From positions 124,001-188,000 of the forward strand of contig NZ_QEQF01000001.1 in assembly GCF_003253115.1 (NCBI RefSeq): a stretch of DNA of 64,000 bases, in the 5' to 3' direction. Under the pieces are notes generated by a model that did not search any database, was not told the origin of the DNA, and saw only the letters and a program-made list of their open reading frames with translations. Origin of the DNA: Haemophilus_A paraphrohaemolyticus_A. Its GTDB lineage: Bacteria > Pseudomonadota > Gammaproteobacteria > Enterobacterales > Pasteurellaceae. Of this stretch, positions 1 through 8,407 are shown piece by piece; the stretch's first letter is position 1, and every line of letters starts with the position of its first letter. Both the position numbers and the translations under genes were made by a program.

Positions 1-1
1 C

Positions 2-3000
2 GCCCGTTATTTTGCTAATGAAATCACGTGCCGCAGAACAGATGATAACCGTTTATCACAATCACTATTTGATGCAAGGGTAGATTTAAATCCTCATCAA
101 ATTGATGCGGCGTTGTTTGCATTGAAAAATCCGCTACAAGAAGGTGTTTTACTTGCTGATGAAGTTGGCTTAGGAAAAACCATTGAAGCGGGCTTAGTAA
201 TTTGCCAAATGTGGGCGGAGCGGAAACGCAAACTGCTGATTGTTTGCCCTGCGATTTTACGGAAACAGTGGGCAAATGAACTTGCCGAGAAATTTAATTT
301 GCCGACATTGGTCGTTGATAAAGCGGTGGTGATGGCAGAAATGCGGCAAAAGAGCGGTTCAAAATTGCTGCATTTTTGCAAAAACCATCTAGAACAACAA
401 GTGATGATTGTTTCGCACCAATATGCTACCAAAGAGATGGCTACCTTTAAGCAATTTGATTGGGATTTGGTGGTGATTGATGAAGCGCACAAAATGCGTA
501 ATGCTTACAAAATTGATAACAAAATGGGTAAAGCTATGCGTCAAGCCTTTGGCGGCAAGCGGAAATTGTTGCTGACGGCAACGCTATTGCAAAATTCATT
601 GATGGAGCTTTATGGCTTATCAACAGAAATCACGTGCCGCAGAACAGATGATAACCGTTTATCACAATCACTATTTGATGCAAGGGTAGATTTAAATCCT
701 CATCAAATTGATGCGGCGTTGTTTGCATTGAAAAATCCGCTACAAGAAGGTGTTTTACTTGCTGATGAAGTTGGCTTAGGAAAAACCATTGAAGCGGGCT
801 TAGTAATTTGCCAAATGTGGGCGGAGCGGAAACGCAAACTGCTGATTGTTTGCCCTGCGATTTTACGGAAACAGTGGGCAAATGAACTTGCCGAGAAATT
901 TAATTTGCCGACATTGGTCGTTGATAAAGCGGTGGTGATGGCAGAAATGCGGCAAAAGAGCGGTTCAAAATTGCTGCATTTTTGCAAAAACCATCTAGAA
1001 CAACAAGTGATGATTGTTTCGCACCAATATGCTACCAAAGAGATGGCTACCTTTAAGCAATTTGATTGGGATTTGGTGGTGATTGATGAAGCGCACAAAA
1101 TGCGTAATGCTTACAAAATTGATAACAAAATGGGTAAAGCTATGCGTCAAGCCTTTGGCGGCAAGCGGAAATTGTTGCTGACGGCAACGCTATTGCAAAA
1201 TTCATTGATGGAGCTTTATGGCTTATCAACATTATTAGATGAGCATTTATTCGGCGATAAAAAATTCTTCCAAAAAGAGTTTGTGCGAAAAGGGAATTTA
1301 AGCGAGCTGAAAAGCCGCATGGCGAAGTTTATTAAGCGGACGTTGCGGAAAAATGTGTTGGAATATGTGCGTTATACGGAGCGGAAAACCATCACTCAGG
1401 AATTTATGCCGAGTGATGCGGAACAACAACTTTATGAGGCGATTTCCGATTTTCTACATAAAGAGACGATTTACGCTTTGCCGAAACAGCACAAACATTT
1501 GACAGCATTGATTTTGCGTAAATTGTTGGCTTCCAGCCCACAGGCGGTGCTCGGCACTTTGCGTGCGATTTTAGATCGCTTGTTATCGTTGAAAAATACA
1601 GGCGAGCTTTCTTCTGAACTTGCTGTCGTTGATGAATTATTAGCTGATGAAGGCGTAAACGATGAGGATTTAGACGCTGGTGAAGAAACGCCGGAAACGG
1701 GCGGCACGTTAAATCTCAATGCGTTAGATAAAGAGATTCGCGAAATTGAAGGCTTTATTCGCTTAACAGAAAGTTTAGTCGGCGACAGTAAACTCAATGC
1801 GTTATTAAAAGCCTTGCAAACAGGCTTTGGCGAAATGGCAAAACTGGGGGCGGCACAAAAGGCGATTATTTTTACGGAATCAGTTCGCACGCAACATTAT
1901 TTGTATGATTTCTTGCTAAAAAATGGCTATGCCAATCAGGTAGTCATGTTTAGTGGGACGAATAACGATGCACAATCTACCCAAATTTACCATGATTGGT
2001 TAGCCCGCAATGCGGGGACGGAAAAAGTAACAGGATCTGTTGATGTAGATAAACGTTCCGCCTTGATTGCACATTTCCGCGAAAATGCACAGATTATGAT
2101 TGCTACGGAAGCGGCAAGCGAAGGGGTAAACTTGCAATTTTGTTCGCTACTGATTAACTACGATTTGCCTTGGAATCCGCAACGAGTAGAGCAACGGATT
2201 GGGCGTTGTCATCGTTATGGTCAAAAATTTGACGTAGTTGTGGTGAATTTTCTTAATAAACGTAATCTTGCCGATCAACGCGTGTTGGAGCTACTCACGG
2301 AGAAATTTAAGCTTTTCCAAGGTGTTTTAGGGGCTTCTGATGAAGTGCTGGGGCAGATTGAATCGGGCGTGGATATTGAAAATCAAATCGCCAACATTTA
2401 TGCCACTTGTCGAACAGAAAAAGCAATTCAGCATGCCTTTGATGAACTGCAAGCGAAATTTGCCGATAGAATCAGCGACCGTATGAAAGAAACGCAAGAA
2501 GCCTTGGTGGAACGGTTTGATCAATCGGTGCTTGATCGCTTAAAAGTGATGGCACGGGAGCGGTTAAGTGCGATGGAGCAGTGGTTCTGGGGGGTAACAC
2601 AATTTGCGTTGGCGGATAAAGCCACTTTTAACCATTCCGATTGGTATTTCTTGCTGAATGATTCGCCTGTGGGTGGGGTTTCGCTCGGGCGTTATTTGTT
2701 GCCGAAGAAAAACCGTTCTCAACAGATTGCAGGGCAAGAATATCGCCTTCATCAACCGTTGGGGCAATATTGTGTTCAGACGGCACTCAATGCCCAAACG
2801 CCTGATGCGGCTTTGGTGTTTGATTATGCCCATTATCCTGAAAAAATCAGTTCGTTAGAACGTTATCAAGGGCAATCTGGCTGGCTGAAATTAGATAAAA
2901 TTTGCGTCACATCGCCTGTGGAAAAACAAGATGCGTTGGTGTTTAGTATTTGTGATCAAAATGGAAATGCGATTACCGATAGCGAATTTAGCCAACGTCT

Positions 3001-3442
3001 GTTTTCTCTTTCTGCAAAAGTGCAAAGTTTGACAGAAAATCCACCGCTTGCTTTTGCAGATTTAATCCATCAACAAATTGGGCAGGCGAAGCAACAGATT
3101 CAGGTGGAAAATGATGCTTTATTGAAAACGGAAATGTTGCGTATTCAGGCTTGGGCAAAAGATCAAATGCAAGCAGTGGAAGATTTGATTTTAGAGATTA
3201 AAGAGGAAATACGAGCAAAAGAACGTGAGTTAGTGACGGAAAATGACTTAGCACGCCAAATTGATTTGCAAGAATCCATTTCTAAATTACGCAAACAGCT
3301 TCGCAAAGCACGCAATGAACTTGATGATGTGCAAGATGAAATTCAAGATGAGGAAATGCACCTGCTGAAAGCATTACGTGCTAAAACGCAACAAACGATG
3401 GAAGAAGAGAAAGTCTTTTTGATTCAGTGGCGGATTATCTAA
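2..3442 (+). CDS. SNF2/RapA-like DEAD/DEAH-box helicase, 5' partial, with internally duplicated motifs
   Basis: The frame is open to the window edge, so the real start lies upstream; the first apparent start near 113 is only an internal TTG. The visible part is 1146 residues. It shows a Walker A motif (DEVGLGKT) and a DEAH box (VVIDEAHKM) twice, because a 606-bp segment is duplicated. The C-terminal helicase lobe follows (IMIATEAASEGVNLQ, then QRIGRCHRYGQ, nt about 2090-2225), and the last 120 residues are charged and probably coiled coil. Removing one repeat gives a continuous SNF2 domain (GLST joined to LLDEHLF), so the single-copy form is ancestral. Such stand-alone SNF2 helicases often sit in restriction or other defence loci, but the partner genes would be upstream, outside the window. 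RapA itself is less likely because the N-terminus and flanks do not fit. Whether the duplicated form works is unknown. Confidence 0.85.
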   Translation, partial: ARYFANEITCRRTDDNRLSQSLFDARVDLNPHQIDAALFALKNPLQEGVLLADEVGLGKTIEAGLVICQMWAERKRKLLIVCPAILRKQWANELAEKFNLPTLVVDKAVVMAEMRQKSGSKLLHFCKNHLEQQVMIVSHQYATKEMATFKQFDWDLVVIDEAHKMRNAYKIDNKMGKAMRQAFGGKRKLLLTATLLQNSLMELYGLSTEITCRRTDDNRLSQSLFDARVDLNPHQIDAALFALKNPLQEGVLLADEVGLGKTIEAGLVICQMWAERKRKLLIVCPAILRKQWANELAEKFNLPTLVVDKAVVMAEMRQKSGSKLLHFCKNHLEQQVMIVSHQYATKEMATFKQFDWDLVVIDEAHKMRNAYKIDNKMGKAMRQAFGGKRKLLLTATLLQNSLMELYGLSTLLDEHLFGDKKFFQKEFVRKGNLSELKSRMAKFIKRTLRKNVLEYVRYTERKTITQEFMPSDAEQQLYEAISDFLHKETIYALPKQHKHLTALILRKLLASSPQAVLGTLRAILDRLLSLKNTGELSSELAVVDELLADEGVNDEDLDAGEETPETGGTLNLNALDKEIREIEGFIRLTESLVGDSKLNALLKALQTGFGEMAKLGAAQKAIIFTESVRTQHYLYDFLLKNGYANQVVMFSGTNNDAQSTQIYHDWLARNAGTEKVTGSVDVDKRSALIAHFRENAQIMIATEAASEGVNLQFCSLLINYDLPWNPQRVEQRIGRCHRYGQKFDVVVVNFLNKRNLADQRVLELLTEKFKLFQGVLGASDEVLGQIESGVDIENQIANIYATCRTEKAIQHAFDELQAKFADRISDRMKETQEALVERFDQSVLDRLKVMARERLSAMEQWFWGVTQFALADKATFNHSDWYFLLNDSPVGGVSLGRYLLPKKNRSQQIAGQEYRLHQPLGQYCVQTALNAQTPDAALVFDYAHYPEKISSLERYQGQSGWLKLDKICVTSPVEKQDALVFSICDQNGNAITDSEFSQRLFSLSAKVQSLTENPPLAFADLIHQQIGQAKQQIQVENDALLKTEMLRIQAWAKDQMQAVEDLILEIKEEIRAKERELVTENDLARQIDLQESISKLRKQLRKARNELDDVQDEIQDEEMHLLKALRAKTQQTMEEEKVFLIQWRII
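20..625 (+). repeat. 606-bp tandem direct repeat, copy 1
   Basis: This segment is repeated immediately downstream at 626-1231. Wherever I compared them the two copies are identical, including synonymous positions. The length is 202 codons, so the reading frame is kept. The copy contains helicase motif I (Walker A) and the DEAH box. The flanks of the two copies share no obvious microhomology. Confidence 0.95.
626..1231 (+). repeat. 606-bp tandem direct repeat, copy 2
   Basis: This is the second copy of the 606-bp unit, directly abutting the first. Its right end runs into the rest of the helicase (LLDEHLFGDKKFF), which is the normal continuation of the SNF2 domain. The lack of divergence suggests a very recent duplication or an assembly error. 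Confidence 0.95.
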
Positions 3443-3527
3443 CATAGTGGTTGCTGTGATTTTTCGTGCTAATTTCCGTAAATTCCAGTAAAATGTCGCA
3501 CTTTTACGATTTTATAGGATAAAGATA

Positions 3528-3908
3528 ATGAGCAGAGAATTTAAACGTAGTGACCGCGTTTCCCAAGAGTTAAAAAAAGAGGTGGCGGTAATTTTGCAAC
3601 GTGAGGTGAAAGACCCTCGTATTGGAATGGTAACGGTATCGGATGTGGAAGTGTCGCGTGATTTGGCATATGCCAAAATTTTTGTCACTTTCTTATTTGA
3701 TAACGATCAAGAAGCGATTAATCAAGGTATGAAAGGTTTGGAGAAAGCTAGCCCATATATCCGTTCTTTAGTGGGTAAGGCGATGCGTTTGCGTATTGTG
3801 CCTGAATTGCGTTTTATTTACGATGAATCGTTGGTGGAAGGGATGCGTATGTCTAACCTCGTTTCTAACGTCATTCGTGAAGACGAAGCTAAGCATAAAG
3901 AGGGCTAA
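3528..3908 (+). CDS. rbfA: Ribosome-binding factor A
   Basis: RbfA binds the free 30S subunit and helps mature the 5' end of 16S rRNA; it is needed for growth in the cold. The 126-residue product has the normal length and the family start (REFKRSDRVSQELKKEVA), the VKDPRIGMVTVSDVEVSRD segment and the C-terminal LRFIYDESL of the KH-like fold. The ATG is preceded by GGATAAAG. It is followed after 2 nt by truB, the usual pairing. In many gammaproteobacteria infB lies directly upstream; here the SNF2 helicase gene occupies that place. Confidence 0.97.
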   Translation: MSREFKRSDRVSQELKKEVAVILQREVKDPRIGMVTVSDVEVSRDLAYAKIFVTFLFDNDQEAINQGMKGLEKASPYIRSLVGKAMRLRIVPELRFIYDESLVEGMRMSNLVSNVIREDEAKHKEG

Positions 3909-3910
3909 CT

Positions 3911-4828
3911 GTGTCTAGACCGCGTAAAAAAGGGCGTGATGTACACGGTGTGTTTTTGCTCGATAAACCGAAAGGGATGTCGAGCAATGACATTATGCAG
4001 AAGGTTAAACGCCTGTTTCAAGCGAATAAAGCAGGGCATACAGGTGCATTAGATCCACTTGCTACGGGGATGTTACCGATCTGTTTGGGCGAGGCAACTA
4101 AGTTTTCTCAGTTCTTGCTAGATTCAGATAAGCGTTATTTTGTGACGGCGAAATTGGGCGAACGTACAGATACTTCTGATGCCGAAGGGCAAGTGGTGGA
4201 AACTCGTGAAGTGAATGTGCTTGAAGAGGATATTTTGGCTGCATTGCCGCAATTCCGTGGCGATATTTTGCAAGTGCCTACGATGTTTTCTGCCCTTAAA
4301 CATAATGGCAAGCCACTTTATGAATATGCACGCAAAGGCATTACGGTAGAGCGTGAAGCTCGTCCGATTACTATTTTTGAGCTGAAATTTGTTGAATATC
4401 AAGCCCCTTATTTGTCGCTTGAAGTGCATTGTTCGAAAGGGACTTATATCCGCACGTTGGTGGATGATTTGGGCGAAGTGCTTGGTTGTGGTGCACACGT
4501 AACTGTGCTACGCCGTTTGGCGGTGGCAGATTATCCTGTTAAAGAAATGATGCCAATTGAAGAATTACAATTATTGGCGGAGAGTTTTCCACAACAAGAA
4601 TTAGACCGCTTGTTATTACCAATGGATACTGCAGTGGCAAGTCTTCCGCAAATAAATTTAGATGAATCACAAACTAAAGCGGTTAAATTTGGTCAAAGAG
4701 TGAAATTTGAAAATGGCGAGCAAGTTTATGGACTTGTGCGACTCTTTTCAAACACACAGCAATTCTTGGGCGTGGCGGAAATTACCGCGGATAATGTGAT
4801 TCGCCCTAATCGTATGGTCAATATTTAA
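3911..4828 (+). CDS. truB: tRNA pseudouridine(55) synthase
   Basis: TruB converts U55 of the T-loop of tRNAs to pseudouridine. The 305-residue product has the N-terminal GVFLLDKPKGMSSND signature and the catalytic motif GHTGALDPLATG with its aspartate. Further on it has KRYFVTAKLGERTDTSDAEG and CSKGTYIRTLVDDLGE, and a PUA-like C-terminal region. Translation starts at GTG, 2 nt after the rbfA stop, so the two genes are almost certainly co-transcribed and translationally coupled. Confidence 0.97.
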   Translation: MSRPRKKGRDVHGVFLLDKPKGMSSNDIMQKVKRLFQANKAGHTGALDPLATGMLPICLGEATKFSQFLLDSDKRYFVTAKLGERTDTSDAEGQVVETREVNVLEEDILAALPQFRGDILQVPTMFSALKHNGKPLYEYARKGITVEREARPITIFELKFVEYQAPYLSLEVHCSKGTYIRTLVDDLGEVLGCGAHVTVLRRLAVADYPVKEMMPIEELQLLAESFPQQELDRLLLPMDTAVASLPQINLDESQTKAVKFGQRVKFENGEQVYGLVRLFSNTQQFLGVAEITADNVIRPNRMVNI

Positions 4829-4838
4829 TTGAATAAAG

Positions 4839-5942
4839 ATGAAATCTAAAAAATTTTTACTTTTCCCGCTGACATTTTTAACACTCACGTTGGTAAGCTG
4901 CTCAAGCAATAAGCAGAATTATACGTTCTATGCACCTTTGCCAATGGATGCGGTTTATAGCAAAGTACGTTCGGTAAGCAATTTTAATGATTATGTCTCT
5001 TTTCTAAAACAAAAAGCAGCAGGCGAGGGAGTTTCAGAGCGTGTCTTAAATGCACAGAATTTGATTAACTACAACGTAAGAGCGGTGCAGTTAGATCAAC
5101 AACAATCGGCTCGAAAACGTTCCCCAAATACGCCGCCGCCACCTAATCCGAATGGCGTAACAAATTATCTAAACAAGGTACTGACGCAAGCTAAAGTCGA
5201 TATGGCAGTAAAACGTTGGTACGATTATAACTCGCCCTTAACCAAAGCCAGTCAAAAATATGGCGTACAGAAAGAATATCTGTTGGCATTATGGGGAATG
5301 GAGAGTAGTTTTGGCAAATATCAAGGCAATTTTGATGTGCTTTCGGTATTAGCCACATTAGCGTTTGATGGACGTCGCGAGAAATTATTTACCCAAGAGT
5401 TTGTTAATGCGATGAAGATGCTAGATAACGGAGCACTTAAACGCTCAGAAATGAAAGGCTCTTGGGCGGGGGCAATGGGGCAAACTCAATTTATGCCAAC
5501 CGCTTATTTAGCTTATGCAGCCGATGGCGATAATGATGGCAAAAAAGATATTTGGAATAATGAATATGATGCTTTTGCTTCTATTGCTTCTTATCTTTCG
5601 ACCGTTGGCTGGGATAATCAATTACCTTGGGGCGTAGAGGTAAAATTCAATAATCCTATTGATCTCTCTTTCTCAGGGCTTGAGGAAAATAAAGCTAAAA
5701 ATTTAGGAGAGTGGCAGGCTTGGGGTATTTATCTTGCTTACCCAACTGACCAAGAGGTTGAAAAGCTGGATAAGATAAAAAATGCAAATCTCTGGCTTAT
5801 TCGCCCAGATAAAGAAGTAGGTAGAGCATTTTTAGTGACCAATAACTTCCGTACACTGATGGATTGGAACCGTTCAAATAATTTCGGTGTCAGCATCGGA
5901 AAATTTGCAGATCGGATTTTGGCGGGGGTGGGCAATAATTAA
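4839..5942 (+). CDS. mltB: Membrane-bound lytic murein transglycosylase B
   Basis: This is a periplasmic lipoprotein that cleaves the glycan strands of peptidoglycan with formation of 1,6-anhydromuramic acid. The N-terminus is a lipoprotein signal (MKSKKFLLFPLTFLTLTLVSC) with the lipidated Cys at residue 21. The SLT_2 domain contains the catalytic glutamate in WGMESSFG and the conserved SWAGAMGQTQFMPTAY and DGDNDGKKDIWN segments. A proline-rich stretch (about residues 95-105) links anchor and domain. It starts 10 nt after truB and is probably the last gene of that operon, because a strong hairpin terminator follows at 5957-5998. Confidence 0.95.
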   Translation: MKSKKFLLFPLTFLTLTLVSCSSNKQNYTFYAPLPMDAVYSKVRSVSNFNDYVSFLKQKAAGEGVSERVLNAQNLINYNVRAVQLDQQQSARKRSPNTPPPPNPNGVTNYLNKVLTQAKVDMAVKRWYDYNSPLTKASQKYGVQKEYLLALWGMESSFGKYQGNFDVLSVLATLAFDGRREKLFTQEFVNAMKMLDNGALKRSEMKGSWAGAMGQTQFMPTAYLAYAADGDNDGKKDIWNNEYDAFASIASYLSTVGWDNQLPWGVEVKFNNPIDLSFSGLEENKAKNLGEWQAWGIYLAYPTDQEVEKLDKIKNANLWLIRPDKEVGRAFLVTNNFRTLMDWNRSNNFGVSIGKFADRILAGVGNN

Positions 5943-5956
5943 TTGCAACTTCTTTT

Positions 5957-5998
5957 TAAATAGGTATAGTTATTCAGTAATAACTGTGCCTATTTTTT
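5957..5998 (+). terminator. Rho-independent terminator after mltB
   Basis: AATAGGTATAGTTATT and AATAACTGTGCCTATT form a long stem with a short loop and a T6 tail. It ends the rbfA-truB-mltB transcript and separates it from the Zorya operon, which therefore needs its own promoter. Confidence 0.85.
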
Positions 5999-6019
5999 CA
6001 TCCAATAATAACTTTATGA

Positions 6020-6050
6020 TTGACAAAGGTATTTTTTTTTTTTGAATAAT
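6020..6050 (+). promoter_or_regulatory. Predicted zorA promoter with T tract in the spacer
   Basis: A perfect -35 hexamer TTGACA lies at 6020-6025. The best -10 is AATAAT at 6045-6050 (5 of 6 matches). The spacer is 19 nt and contains 12 consecutive T. Loss of two T would give the optimal 17-nt spacing. The promoter lies between the mltB terminator and the zorA ribosome-binding site (AAAAAGG, 6072-6078). The hexamers are seen directly; promoter activity is inferred. Confidence 0.65.
6032..6043 (+). repeat. Poly-T(12) homopolymer tract
   Basis: Twelve consecutive T residues lie inside the predicted zorA promoter spacer. Tracts of this length slip readily during replication in Pasteurellaceae and Neisseria, where they are a common basis of phase variation. 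Confidence 0.95.
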
Positions 6051-6085
6051 AGGGTTTGATTTTTACTTTTTAAAAAGGCTTTCCT

Positions 6086-8407
6086 ATGGAAAATTTTTAT
6101 ACAGACTACTTATCTAAATTCCTTCCCCATTTTCCCATTGCAACATTCTCAGATGGATTAACTTTTGCAATTCTTATCATTTTGGCATTCTTCTTTTTAT
6201 GGTATTTAACTAAAGTAGTATTCCAATATATCAAAGCTCAAACTGCGATTAACTTCTATGTAAAATTTATTAAGAATATTGAACAAGAAAAAGAGGCATT
6301 AGCGGATAAGCGTCGCGAACTTCTTGAAAAAGCAAAACAAAATAAGAAGTTTGGTTCAATTTGGCAAGAGTTTAATGAATCACTCGTTGAAGTTGAATTA
6401 TTACATAAAAGCAGAAAGTTATATAACACGGTTGATGCAGCGTATTTCTTTAATAATCATACTTTAGCGGGTGGCTTAACTGAGAATCGTCTTTTTTCTG
6501 CCGTACCTGGTTTCTTAACTGCAATCGGGGTGTTAGGCACATTTCTGGGATTAACTTTTGGATTAAGTGATATTGATTTTAAAGGAAGTGATCCATCAAA
6601 AATTACTGAAGGTATTAATTCTATGGTGAGTGGAGCAGGAACTGCCTTTATTACATCACTTTGGGGGGTTATTACTAGCCTGCTTTTCAACTGGTTTGAA
6701 AAAATTTGTGAGCGTAGAGTAAAAAATAATATTAGTAAATTACAAGTACGCATTGATGCTATTTTCCCTCGAATTGTTGCGGAACAAACTTTAACCGAGA
6801 TTAAAGCAATAAATCATGACGCGAAAACGCATTTGGCTAGCTTAAGTGAAAAAATTGGCGAGCAAATGCAAAAGGTAATGAAAGATACTTCCTCTGAAAT
6901 TAGCAAAAGTATTACTAATAGCCTTAAAGAATCTCTTGCACCAGCGGTAACTAAAATGATGGAAAATTCCCGAGAAGGTTCGGAAAAAATGGTGGAGGTT
7001 TTACTTCAGGAGTTTATTAGCAAAATTGGCAATGCAGGCGAAATGCAAAAAAATGCAATGAACAATGCCAGCCAAGCATTTACGGAAAGTTCAACCCAGA
7101 TGATATCTCGTCTTTCTACCTTTGTTGAACAATTAGATGCTAAAGTGACCGAAGTACGTGATGGTACTTGCCAAATGTTGGAACAAATGCAACAGCATTT
7201 CAGTACCCAAATTGGCGATATGCAATCGCAAACTCAACAGCAGAATGAACAAGCAGTGGAATTTATGCAAACCCTTGCAAGTTCGATGATTGAATTTAAT
7301 CAGCATAACCAATCCATGTTTTCTTCTATGCAAACTATGTTAAGCGAAAAAGCTGAAGAACAATCTCTTCAGTTTGCAAAACGCGAAGAAAATCTCACCG
7401 CTTCAACTGATAGTTTTATGGAAAAACTAACTCAAGCGATTGAAGAACTTAATCGTAACAATGCAAATATGTTGAAGGTGATTGAAGAAACTTTAACGAC
7501 TCGTTTAAATGCACAAACTGAAGCTGATAATCTTCGAGCAACGGCAATGAACGAACAATTTGCAAAACGTGAGGAAAATCTGACTGCTTCTACCGATAGC
7601 TTTATGGAGAAACTTGCTCAATCTATTGAAACCTTGAACAATAACAATAGCCAAATGTTAAAAGCAATGGAGTCAGGTTTAAGCGAACGAATTAATGCCC
7701 AAGCAGAGGCGGATAAGGCGAGAGCGGCAGACTTTATGCAACAAGCGGAAAAAGGTCGTCAAACACAACAAACCTTGACAGAGAGCGTAAAAGAAGTGCT
7801 GGCAACACAAGGTAAGCAAAATGATGAGCTTTCAGCTCAACTTACTACATTAGCAACTTCATTTGAACGCGTAAGTCAAGCTCATAAAGCAAGTTCAGAA
7901 TCCATGGAAAGTGCGTCTGCTAAGATCAACAGCAGTGCAACGGGCTTCGATAACGTGGCAACACGCTTAAAAGCTGCATTAACTGAATTTGACACGAAAT
8001 TAGCTGCCATCCTTGTCAATGTGGAAAAAGTTACGCGTGAAAATAGCAATACAGCTACCTTATTTAATGCTTCAACCAGCCGTTTAGAAACCTCTGGCGT
8101 ATTCTTGGAAAAAACAGCGGGTAATTTAAGCGATACGGCTCAAACGACTAAAGTTGCCTTTGAAAGTATGCAAACTAACTTCAATCAATTTGCGTTGCAA
8201 TTAAGAACGTATATCGAAGCCTTAAATGCGGAAGTGAGTAAATTGCTCGTGGATTACAGCAAACAAGTTCAAAGTCAAACCAATGATCGTTTGAATGAGT
8301 GGAATAACCAAACTCGTGAATACACTACCAATATGGTGAATGCGGTGAAAGCCTTAAGCGATACAGTGGATGAAATTGAAACAAAAATCTCACATAGAGG
8401 TGCATAA
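6086..8407 (+). CDS. zorA: Zorya type I motor protein ZorA (MotA/ExbB-like)
   Basis: ZorA is the stator-like inner-membrane subunit that forms a proton-driven motor with ZorB and is thought to pass a phage-infection signal to the cytosolic effectors. The 773-residue product has a membrane segment at about residues 25-50. The MotA/ExbB core follows at about 135-210, with helices around AVPGFLTAIGVLGTFLGLTF and SGAGTAFITSLWGVITSLLF. Residues 230-773 are a long Gln/Glu/Ser/Thr-rich coiled-coil tail. Inside the tail a 62-residue unit is repeated: the segment starting QFAKREENLTAS appears at about residues 429 and 491. The gene is first in a four-gene operon and overlaps zorB by 1 nt. The assignment rests on the full zorABCD order and on the domains. 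Confidence 0.93.
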   Translation: MENFYTDYLSKFLPHFPIATFSDGLTFAILIILAFFFLWYLTKVVFQYIKAQTAINFYVKFIKNIEQEKEALADKRRELLEKAKQNKKFGSIWQEFNESLVEVELLHKSRKLYNTVDAAYFFNNHTLAGGLTENRLFSAVPGFLTAIGVLGTFLGLTFGLSDIDFKGSDPSKITEGINSMVSGAGTAFITSLWGVITSLLFNWFEKICERRVKNNISKLQVRIDAIFPRIVAEQTLTEIKAINHDAKTHLASLSEKIGEQMQKVMKDTSSEISKSITNSLKESLAPAVTKMMENSREGSEKMVEVLLQEFISKIGNAGEMQKNAMNNASQAFTESSTQMISRLSTFVEQLDAKVTEVRDGTCQMLEQMQQHFSTQIGDMQSQTQQQNEQAVEFMQTLASSMIEFNQHNQSMFSSMQTMLSEKAEEQSLQFAKREENLTASTDSFMEKLTQAIEELNRNNANMLKVIEETLTTRLNAQTEADNLRATAMNEQFAKREENLTASTDSFMEKLAQSIETLNNNNSQMLKAMESGLSERINAQAEADKARAADFMQQAEKGRQTQQTLTESVKEVLATQGKQNDELSAQLTTLATSFERVSQAHKASSESMESASAKINSSATGFDNVATRLKAALTEFDTKLAAILVNVEKVTRENSNTATLFNASTSRLETSGVFLEKTAGNLSDTAQTTKVAFESMQTNFNQFALQLRTYIEALNAEVSKLLVDYSKQVQSQTNDRLNEWNNQTREYTTNMVNAVKALSDTVDEIETKISHRGA
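7370..7741 (+). repeat. Two-unit 186-bp (62-codon) tandem repeat in the zorA tail
   Basis: Units begin at 7370 and 7556. The first 20 residues of each unit are identical in protein (from QFAKREEN to FMEKL) but the codons differ at several synonymous sites, and the remainder is only similar. The duplication is therefore old and the protein sequence has been conserved. It lengthens the cytoplasmic coiled coil. Confidence 0.85.

Noticed and set aside
113..115. Apparent start codon of the SNF2 helicase
   Set aside because: It is a TTG inside an open frame that extends to the window edge and encodes conserved sequence upstream; the gene is 5' truncated by the window.
24..1098. Minus-strand open frames of 83 and 131 codons, each appearing twice
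   Set aside because: They are shadows of the duplicated helicase segment; they appear twice only because the DNA is repeated and have no ribosome-binding sites.
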